From Candidatus Delongbacteria bacterium (lineage in GTDB: Bacteria; UBA4055), in assembly GCA_022013635.1 (NCBI GenBank), contig JAKLPX010000390.1, positions 1 to 5,009 on the forward strand: a DNA stretch of 5,009 nt. The letters run 5' to 3'. A program made the translations under genes and the position numbers. Shown here one piece after another: positions 1 through 5,009 of the stretch. A model generated the notes under the pieces. That model had not been told where the DNA came from and did no database searches. It was given only the letters and a program-made list of their open reading frames with translations. How positions within the stretch are numbered: the stretch's first letter is position 1; each line of letters opens with the position of its first letter.

Positions 1-2805
1 GATGCGGAAGCTAAAACTTTTCTTTATGAATTCTTCAATGTATTCGGGATAAGTCAGCGTAAAGTTTCTAATTTTGAGCACAGGGTCAAGAAACTTGATG
101 ACCATGAAGGTTATATTGATCTTTTTTGGCCTCAGACTATTTTGATCGAGATGAAAAGTAAAGGTAAAAACCTTGACAAAGCTTATGATCAGGCTCGGGA
201 ATATTTGAAAGCTATCAGACAGGAAGAATTACCGAAATATATTCTTGTCTCCGACTTTGAGAATTTCAGGCTTTTTGACCTTGAGGAAGATAAGCTGATT
301 GAGTTTAAATTGCCTGATCTGGTTAACAATGTTCAGCATTTCGGGTATTTGCTGGGTTATCAGAAAAAGATCTACAAGGAACAGGATCCGGCCAATATTA
401 AAGCTGCCGAATTGATGGGGAAACTTCATGACAGGTTGAAGGAGATCGGATATACAGGTCACCCGCTGGAAGTGTATCTTGTGCGTATTCTCTTTTGTCT
501 GTTCGCGGAAGACACTACGATTTTCAATAAAGAGCAATTTCAGGACTATATTACTCAACGAACAAATATTGACGGAAGCGATCTTGCGGCAAAACTTCAG
601 GAACTTTTTCAGGTGCTCAATACGCCTAATGACAAACGGTTTAAAAATCTTGATGAACAGCTTGCAGACTTTCCTTATGTCAACGGAAAATTATTTGAAG
701 AGATCCTTCCTACAGCAAGCTTTGACTCAAAAATGAGAAAAGCACTATTGGAATGCAGCCAGATTGACTGGAGCAAGATCTCGCCCGCAATTTTTGGATC
801 AATGTTCCAAAGCGTAATGAATCCGACCGAACGGAGAAATCTAGGGGCGCATTACACCAGCGAAACAAATATATTAAAACTTATAAAACCTCTTTTTCTT
901 GACGAACTTTGGGCGGAATTCGAATCTGTAAAAAACAACAAAAATAAACTTTCAGAATTTCATAAAAAGTTAAGTACACTCAAATTCCTCGACCCTGCCT
1001 GCGGTTGCGGTAACTTCCTTGTCATAACATATCGGGAACTGCGTTTGCTTGAACTTGAAATTTTAAGAACATTATACAAAACAGATCAATTGATACTTGA
1101 TGTAAGAGATATAATCTGGCTTGATGTAGATCAATTCTACGGAATTGAACTCGAAGAATTCCCCGTACGGATCGCCGAAGTAGCAATGTGGCTGATAGAC
1201 CACCAGATGAACATGCAGATAAGCAACGAGTTCGGACAGTATTTTATCCGACTTCCGTTAAAGAAATCCGCAATAATTGTAAACGGTAACGCTCTTAGAA
1301 TTGACTGGCAAAGCCTTCTTAATCCGGTGAACACCGTTGATATAGTGGCAAAACACGCAAACATATATTTGGTCAGCGAAAAGCCGGCGGCTGAATACGG
1401 TACGGTAAATGTCGAAACCAATTCTTTGAATATCTATAAAGGAAAGAAACCGGAAGCTGAATCACAGGTCAGGTTTGATTACATTTTGGGCAATCCGCCG
1501 TTTATTGGGAAACAGTATCAAAATAAAGATCAAAAAGAAGATATGGCAATGATCTGGGCAGGTGTGAAAGGTGCAGGTGTACTTGATTATGTAACAGCAT
1601 GGTATATAAAAGCATCCAAATACATTCAGAAGACAAATACAAGAGTGGCTTTCGTCTCCACAAATTCAATATCGCAGGGTGAGCAGGTTGGGATATTATG
1701 GAACGAATTATTCAATAATTACAATATAAAAATCCATTTCGCTCATAGAACTTTCAAATGGAGTAATGAAGCTAAAGGAAAGGCAGCAGTGCATGTTGTT
1801 ATTATAGGTTTTTCAAATTTTGATGTAAAAGACAAATCAATCTTCGAGTATGAGAGTATTGTTTCAGAACCGCATCAAAGAAGAGTAAAAAACATAAATC
1901 CTTATCTAATAGAAGGATCAGATTCGATAATACTTTCCCGCAATACACCAATCTGTAAAGTTCCTAATATAGTTTTTGGAAGTATGCCTAATGACGGTGG
2001 TTTTTTACTTATGTCGGAAGACGAAAAATTAGATTATGAAATAAAAGAGCCACAAGGAATTAAATATATCAGACCTTTCAGCGGAGGAGAAGAATTTCTT
2101 TTCAACATCAAAAGGCATTGTTTTTGGCTAAAAAATTCAGATCCTTCAGAACTAAAGAAATGCCCTTTACTCATGAAGAGAATTGAAAATTTAAGAGATT
2201 ATCGTTTGAAAAGTAAGAGAGAAACGACAAGAAAACTAGCCCTTTATCCTACTTTATTCGGAGAAATAAGGCAACCTGATTCAGATTATATCATAATTCC
2301 AAATCTTTCTACGGATTCAAGAAGGTACATTCCTATCGGATTTAAACCAGCGAAACTAATAGCCAGTAATTTAGTACTTATTATACCCGATGCAAAAATT
2401 TATCATTTCGGAGTCTTGACATCAATAATGCACAATACTTGGACAAGGAATGTTTGCGGAATGCTGGGTAGTGGTTTGAGATATTCAAATAAACTCGTTT
2501 ATAACAACTTCCCATGGCCTGAAAATGCAACAAGAGTTCAAGAAATAAATATCGAAAAAGCTGCACAGAAGGTTTTAGATACCAGAGGTCTATTCCCAAA
2601 CAGTTCACTCGCTGTGCTTTATGATCCGCTTTCGATGCCGCCAGAACTTGTAAAAGCTCATAACGAATTAGACAGAACAGTTGATCTTGCATATCGGTCA
2701 CAACCGTTCGTAAGTGAAGCAAATCGTATGGAATTTTTATTCGAGCTTTACGAAAAATATACGGCGGATCTATTCACGAAAGAGAAATTGAAAAAGAAAA
2801 GTTGA
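1..2805 (+). CDS. MmeI-like type IIL/IIG restriction-modification enzyme (nuclease + adenine methyltransferase + specificity), 5' end cut by window edge
   Basis: Single-chain enzyme predicted to methylate adenine on one strand of its target and to cut DNA a fixed distance away. The frame is open from base 1, giving 934 residues in the window (numbered from base 1). An N-terminal PD-(D/E)XK nuclease shows D40, nine residues, then E50-M-K52, the spacing known from MmeI, where the Asp is near residue 70. About 30 residues are therefore probably missing. The TTG at 142 (codon 48) cannot be the start because it would lose D40. A helical region follows, then the methyltransferase: GAHYTS at 282-287 (motif X region), FLDPACGCGNFL at 329-340 (SAM-binding motif I) and NPPF at 498-501 (catalytic motif IV). 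The target-recognition region, about 600-840, has YIRPFSGGEEF at 689-699, STDSRRY at 770-776 and RYSNKLVYNNFPWP at 827-840. The C-terminal signature LYDPLSMPPELVKAH is at 873-887. No frameshift or missing catalytic residue was seen, so it is probably active. The recognition sequence cannot be read from here. Confidence 0.92.
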   Translation, partial: DAEAKTFLYEFFNVFGISQRKVSNFEHRVKKLDDHEGYIDLFWPQTILIEMKSKGKNLDKAYDQAREYLKAIRQEELPKYILVSDFENFRLFDLEEDKLIEFKLPDLVNNVQHFGYLLGYQKKIYKEQDPANIKAAELMGKLHDRLKEIGYTGHPLEVYLVRILFCLFAEDTTIFNKEQFQDYITQRTNIDGSDLAAKLQELFQVLNTPNDKRFKNLDEQLADFPYVNGKLFEEILPTASFDSKMRKALLECSQIDWSKISPAIFGSMFQSVMNPTERRNLGAHYTSETNILKLIKPLFLDELWAEFESVKNNKNKLSEFHKKLSTLKFLDPACGCGNFLVITYRELRLLELEILRTLYKTDQLILDVRDIIWLDVDQFYGIELEEFPVRIAEVAMWLIDHQMNMQISNEFGQYFIRLPLKKSAIIVNGNALRIDWQSLLNPVNTVDIVAKHANIYLVSEKPAAEYGTVNVETNSLNIYKGKKPEAESQVRFDYILGNPPFIGKQYQNKDQKEDMAMIWAGVKGAGVLDYVTAWYIKASKYIQKTNTRVAFVSTNSISQGEQVGILWNELFNNYNIKIHFAHRTFKWSNEAKGKAAVHVVIIGFSNFDVKDKSIFEYESIVSEPHQRRVKNINPYLIEGSDSIILSRNTPICKVPNIVFGSMPNDGGFLLMSEDEKLDYEIKEPQGIKYIRPFSGGEEFLFNIKRHCFWLKNSDPSELKKCPLLMKRIENLRDYRLKSKRETTRKLALYPTLFGEIRQPDSDYIIIPNLSTDSRRYIPIGFKPAKLIASNLVLIIPDAKIYHFGVLTSIMHNTWTRNVCGMLGSGLRYSNKLVYNNFPWPENATRVQEINIEKAAQKVLDTRGLFPNSSLAVLYDPLSMPPELVKAHNELDRTVDLAYRSQPFVSEANRMEFLFELYEKYTADLFTKEKLKKKS

Positions 2806-2859
2806 TTTAAAGCCTTTATTTTCTTATTTTACATTGAATTAACGCTGGTTGGACTTACT

Positions 2860-3183
2860 ATGCTTAACAGTAACGATACTGACATATTTAATAGAATTAA
2901 AGATATTCTGATCCCTACAGGAATGGTAGAAAACATTATTCTTTTCGGTTCCCGAGCATACGGAAAAAACTTTAATGAACAATCCGATTACGATATTCTT
3001 TTGGTCACAACGCAACTTTACGATTGGCAGAAGCAGGATTATATTTTCGACTTATTGTATGATGTTCAATTAGAGTACAATATTGTTATTGATATCCATT
3101 TTCTCGCTAAATCAGAATTCAACAGCATCAGAGGTAAACAGCCGATCTTTCAAAAAGCACTCTCGGACGGAGTTTTCGTATGA
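2860..3183 (+). CDS. MNT-type minimal nucleotidyltransferase (MNT/HEPN toxin-antitoxin type)
   Basis: Protein of 107 residues with the pol-beta-like minimal nucleotidyltransferase fold. The signature is GSRAYG at 30-35 followed by SDYD at 42-45, giving catalytic D43 and D45. A third acidic residue is D78 in the strand IVIDIH (75-80). Length and layout match the family, with a short leading helix, the core, and a C-terminal F-x-x-I...FQKAL segment. Members paired with a HEPN RNase act as antitoxins by transferring nucleotides to the toxin; that role is inferred here. The gene lies 54 bp after the restriction-modification gene in the same direction. ATG 2860 has no clear Shine-Dalgarno sequence, and Met22 (2923) just before the motif is a possible but less likely start because it removes the leading helix. 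The stop overlaps the start of the next frame (ATGA, 3180-3183), typical of a translationally coupled pair, but that next gene is only a stub. The usual toxin partner is absent from the window. Confidence 0.88.
   Translation: MLNSNDTDIFNRIKDILIPTGMVENIILFGSRAYGKNFNEQSDYDILLVTTQLYDWQKQDYIFDLLYDVQLEYNIVIDIHFLAKSEFNSIRGKQPIFQKALSDGVFV
3169..3172 (+). promoter_or_regulatory. Ribosome binding site (GGAG) for the truncated frame at 3180
   Basis: GGAG lies seven bases before ATG 3180, inside the 3' end of the nucleotidyltransferase gene. Together with the ATGA overlap it supports the 21-codon frame as the true start of a former coupled gene and not a chance ATG. Confidence 0.5.
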
Positions 3184-3245
3184 CTTTGAATGAACATGAT
3201 AAGAATGCGATTGCAACTATTAAAGAGTTTGTTCTTTCAAAATGA
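3180..3245 (+). pseudogene. 21-codon N-terminal stub of a lost partner gene coupled to the nucleotidyltransferase
   Basis: A reading frame starts at ATG 3180, overlapping the upstream stop by ATGA and preceded by GGAG at seven bases. It encodes 21 residues beginning MTLNEHDKNA and ending TIKEFVLSK, then stops at TGA 3243-3245. The peptide reads like the leading helix of a small globular protein. It resembles the leader of MNT nucleotidyltransferases (compare IKDIL in the upstream protein with IKEFV here) more than a HEPN start, but 21 residues cannot settle this. Thirteen bases further on lies the stop codon of a convergent minus-strand remnant, so the rest of this gene was probably deleted or replaced at about 3243-3257. 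No continuation is visible in any plus frame downstream. The alternative is a chance short frame. Confidence 0.45.
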
Positions 3246-3257
3246 CCTCTACGATAT

Positions 3258-3599
3258 TTATTTCTTTTTTGCTTTTTCCTTGAGCTTAGTCAGATAATCT
3301 GCATCGGCAAGATCTTGAGGTCTCCCGGAAGTTTTTTTGGCAATTATCAGATCGTCAATAGATAAAAAATTCAGTTTGATACCGTCTATTTCAAAGATTA
3401 TCTTATTTATATACGCTTCTTGGAAATCCAATCCCTCAACCGTTACAAGCAGGTCAATCCTGTTCGGTTCATAACCTAGCTGTATGATATTTTCCATCCA
3501 TGGAATGTACGATATTTTATTTACTTTTTCAATTGAAATGACAGAATATTTTTCTTTCACAAGGTAATTATAATACCCCCCTGAACATATATATTTCAT
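3258..3599 (-). pseudogene. C-terminal remnant of an AbiEii/DUF6036-like nucleotidyltransferase
   Basis: Read on the minus strand from the last ATG (3599) that leaves the plus-strand neighbour untouched, this frame gives 113 residues. Only the last 75-80 residues (about 3258-3497) look like a known family. They contain IIQLGYEPNRIDLL, GLDFQEAY, the strand FEIDGIKLNFLSIDDLI, and KKTSGRPQDLADADYL near the end. This is the usual C-terminal half of small nucleotidyltransferase-like proteins related to AbiEii-type toxins. The N-terminal half, with its GG and D-x-D catalytic motifs and roughly half of a typical 140-160 residue protein, is absent. Only the third acidic position (the D of RIDLL) remains, so activity is not expected. 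Residues before the conserved part (about 3500-3599) are not recognised. A GGYYNYLV string there faintly recalls the family's GGYA motif, but probably by chance. There is no good ribosome binding site before 3599. The frame stays open up to 3725, but that would overlap the DUF1232 gene. Confidence 0.72.
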
Positions 3600-3622
3600 G
3601 TAAGTTAAAAATAAAAAACAAT

Positions 3623-3627
3623 AGGAG
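3623..3627 (+). promoter_or_regulatory. Ribosome binding site (AGGAG) of the DUF1232 gene
   Basis: AGGAG sits six bases before ATG 3634, fixing that start. A TATAAT at 3569-3574 upstream could be a -10 box for this gene, but no matching -35 element was found at the right distance, so the promoter is not called. Confidence 0.75.
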
Positions 3628-3633
3628 CTGGTA

Positions 3634-4047
3634 ATGACAGAAAACATACCGAAAGTAGATCCGAAAGAAGCTGGAAAAGAACTGGAGAAATCCGCGCTTG
3701 AAGCGGAAATATTATTAAAAGACAAAGAGAAAACAGAATCTACGATCGGCGATGCAATGAAAAAGGCTGATTCCGTAAGAGGTTCTCTCGAAAGAGTATG
3801 GCACCAGCTTCAATTAATGTTCTCGCTGGTCATAGACTATACCAAAGGCAATTACAAAGAAATACCCACAAAATCCATCGTATTGACCGTTGGAGCCATT
3901 CTATATTTTCTGATGCCGATAGATCTTATACCCGACATGATACCGGTATTCGGATATCTTGACGATATTGCGGTAATAGGGCTGGTCATCAAGCAGATCG
4001 GTATTGATCTTGAGAAATATGAAGAGTGGAAGAAAAGTAAAGTATAA
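3634..4047 (+). CDS. DUF1232 (YkvA-like) small membrane-associated protein
   Basis: Protein of 137 residues. Residues 1-60 are highly charged (Lys/Glu-rich) and probably form helices, perhaps a short coiled coil. The DUF1232 domain covers about 66-122, with the hallmark YFLMPIDLIPDMIPVFGYLDD at 91-111: two hydrophobic stretches (about 82-99 and 103-120) around the conserved P-x-D-L-I-P-D turn and a Leu-Asp-Asp. A short charged tail follows. The family is widespread in bacteria and thought to be membrane-associated, but its biochemical function is unknown. No signal peptide is seen. The start is supported by AGGAG at six bases. The gene is transcribed towards uppP, with 47 bp between their stop codons, and looks like an ordinary chromosomal gene bordering the decayed patch to its left. 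Confidence 0.9.
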   Translation: MTENIPKVDPKEAGKELEKSALEAEILLKDKEKTESTIGDAMKKADSVRGSLERVWHQLQLMFSLVIDYTKGNYKEIPTKSIVLTVGAILYFLMPIDLIPDMIPVFGYLDDIAVIGLVIKQIGIDLEKYEEWKKSKV

Positions 4048-4094
4048 AAATCAAAAACTCCTAATTTCTGGAAGATCCGTTAAAAATATTTAAT

Positions 4095-4919
4095 TTAATA
4101 CGACATCGCAAATACTGCCAAAATCAGGCAATAGATAGCAAAAAAATACATATTGGATTTTTTAATCATCCATATCAGAAGCTTTAAGCTGAAATATCCC
4201 GTGATTACTGCTGTTATAAAGCCCAGTAAAATATAATGTTCATAGACAAATCCTTCCTTGATTGCGTCTTTCATGCTGAGCAGAAATGCACCGGATATTG
4301 CCGGAAGAGATAACAAAAACGAAAATTGTGCCGCTGTTTCTTTATCAATTCCTAATAGTTTAGCTGTTGAAATAGTTGAACCTGATCTTGATATACCGGG
4401 AATTATTGCTATACCCTGAACGATCCCGATTATTATAGAGTCGGCGGCTGACATTTCGTTTATTTTTTTAAATGATTTTTTCTTAAGTTCAAACAGCACA
4501 AGCAGCACCGCTGTCGTCAATAAAGCCAGCCCGACATATAAAAGATTATCCGCCAATCCTTCAAAAAAATCCTTGAAAGTTAGACCTATAATTGCAGTAG
4601 GGATGCTTCCGATTATTATCAGAGAGAATAATTTCGAATCAGCGCTTGAAAAAAACGACTCTTTAATTCCTTTTTTTGACAGAATACTTTTTATACCGAA
4701 CATTCCGCCTTTGATTATATCAATGATCGAATTTCTATAAAATAATACTACTGCGATCAAAGTTCCGAGGTGAAGAATTACATCAAAGAAAAGATTTGAT
4801 TCGGTTTCAAAACATAAAACTTTATGAAGTATAGCTAAATGTCCTGACGATGATACAGGTAAAAATTCTGTCAGCCCCTGAAATAATCCTAAAATTATTG
4901 CTTGTATCGCTTCAACCAT
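4095..4919 (-). CDS. uppP: Undecaprenyl-diphosphate phosphatase UppP (BacA)
   Basis: Integral membrane enzyme that dephosphorylates undecaprenyl diphosphate to the monophosphate. This recycles the lipid carrier for peptidoglycan and other envelope polymers and gives some bacitracin tolerance. The 274-residue length is normal for the family. The first signature, GLFQGLTEFLPVSSSGH, is at 11-27. It supplies Q14 and E18 of the (E/Q)-x-x-x-E motif, plus S24 and H27. The second, PGISRSGST, is at 174-182 with the active-site Arg at 178. Hydrophobic segments spread across the protein match the expected multi-helix membrane fold, including the stretch 161-183 leading into the second motif and a final helix at about 256-272. 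ATG 4919 is preceded by GAGG at five bases, and the protein begins right at the conserved first helix. The tRNA-Arg gene lies 23 bp upstream on the same strand, so shared transcription is likely. No strong terminator is visible after the stop. Confidence 0.97.
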   Translation of the reverse strand: MVEAIQAIILGLFQGLTEFLPVSSSGHLAILHKVLCFETESNLFFDVILHLGTLIAVVLFYRNSIIDIIKGGMFGIKSILSKKGIKESFFSSADSKLFSLIIIGSIPTAIIGLTFKDFFEGLADNLLYVGLALLTTAVLLVLFELKKKSFKKINEMSAADSIIIGIVQGIAIIPGISRSGSTISTAKLLGIDKETAAQFSFLLSLPAISGAFLLSMKDAIKEGFVYEHYILLGFITAVITGYFSLKLLIWMIKKSNMYFFAIYCLILAVFAMSY

Positions 4920-4924
4920 TATAA

Positions 4925-4928
4925 CCTC
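4925..4928 (-). promoter_or_regulatory. uppP: Ribosome binding site (GAGG) of uppP
   Basis: On the minus strand GAGG lies five bases before ATG 4919, within the 23 bp between the tRNA gene and uppP. The gap is too short for a complete separate promoter, which suggests read-through from the tRNA. Confidence 0.65.
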
Positions 4929-4942
4929 ATTGTTTATTTTAG

Positions 4943-5009
4943 TGCATCTGACCGGATTTGAACCGGTAACCGCAGGATCCGGAGTCCTGTATTCTATCCA
5001 ATTGAACTA
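4943..5009 (-). tRNA. tRNA-Arg (anticodon CCG), 5' acceptor strand beyond window edge
   Basis: The minus strand folds as a tRNA from position 8 (base 5009) to the discriminator A (4943). The D arm is GTTC/GAAT around a loop containing GG (5007-4991). The anticodon stem CAGGA/TCCTG (4989-4985 and 4977-4973) encloses the loop CTCCGGA. The anticodon CCG (4982-4980) reads the Arg codon CGG. A five-base variable loop follows (4972-4968), then the T arm ACCGG-TTCAAAT-CCGGT (4967-4951) and the 3' acceptor strand CAGATGC (4950-4944). The seven-base 5' acceptor strand, expected to be GCATCTG, lies just outside the window. The discriminator is followed by CTA, so CCA is not encoded and must be added by a CCA-adding enzyme. 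uppP begins 23 bp downstream on the same strand. Confidence 0.93.

Noticed and set aside
142..144. TTG as the start codon of the restriction-modification gene
   Set aside because: The frame is open to base 1 and the upstream codons encode the conserved nuclease Asp (residue 40) and the strand around it. The true start lies outside the window.
2806..2832. AAAG/CTTT followed by a T-rich run after the restriction-modification gene as a terminator
   Set aside because: The two arms have only one base between them, so no hairpin can form.
2834..2861. Promoter-like pair TTGAAT and TACTAT, 16 bp apart, before the nucleotidyltransferase gene
   Set aside because: Transcription would start inside the gene after ATG 2860. 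It would work only if translation began at Met22, which would remove the normal leading helix.
3569..3574. TATAAT as the -10 box of the DUF1232 promoter
   Set aside because: No recognisable -35 element 16-18 bp upstream. In such AT-rich sequence the hexamer alone is weak evidence.
3600..3725. N-terminal extension of the minus-strand remnant up to an ATG at 3725
   Set aside because: It is antisense to the start of the DUF1232 gene, which has its own strong ribosome binding site and clear homology; the extension is Ser/Phe-rich and shows no family features.
4080..4093. AT-only inverted repeat TTAAA/TTTAA between the convergent genes as a terminator
   Set aside because: Five A-T pairs with no G-C and no following T tract on either strand; too weak to call a rho-independent terminator.
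4943..5009. tRNA-Arg as the attachment site of an integrated element carrying the restriction-modification gene
   Set aside because: uppP starts only 23 bp past the tRNA 3' end, no repeat of the tRNA 3' sequence was seen elsewhere in the window, and there is no integrase gene.

Overview
The window looks like an AT-rich bacterial chromosome. Hand counts give about 33-39% G+C in the stretches tallied. The tRNA gene does not encode its CCA tail, and ribosome binding sites are plain AGGAG/GAGG or absent. These traits fit many lineages. A member of the Bacteroidota/Ignavibacteria (FCB) side is my impression only, because there is no phylogenetic marker in the window.

Left part (1-3245, plus strand): a nearly complete MmeI-like (type IIL/IIG) restriction-modification protein runs in from the left edge. 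It carries nuclease, methyltransferase and target-recognition regions on one chain. After 54 bp comes a small MNT-type nucleotidyltransferase of the kind found in MNT/HEPN toxin-antitoxin pairs. Its stop codon overlaps (ATGA) the start of a second reading frame that ends after 21 codons, which looks like the stub of a lost partner gene.

Middle (3246-3633): on the minus strand is the C-terminal half of another nucleotidyltransferase-like protein, from the AbiEii/DUF6036-like group. Its N-terminal catalytic half is missing. With the stub, this makes a small, partly decayed defence or toxin-antitoxin patch beside the restriction-modification gene.

Right part (3634-5009): ordinary core-type genes. 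These are a DUF1232 (YkvA-like) small membrane-associated protein on the plus strand, and convergent to it uppP (undecaprenyl-diphosphate phosphatase) on the minus strand. uppP lies 23 bp downstream of a tRNA-Arg(CCG) gene that is cut by the right edge. tRNA-Arg and uppP probably share a transcript.

No CRISPR array, insertion sequence, integrase or convincing rho-independent terminator was seen. I see no clear evidence of an undescribed system. The most unusual part is the pair of broken nucleotidyltransferase-associated genes next to an apparently intact single-chain restriction enzyme.
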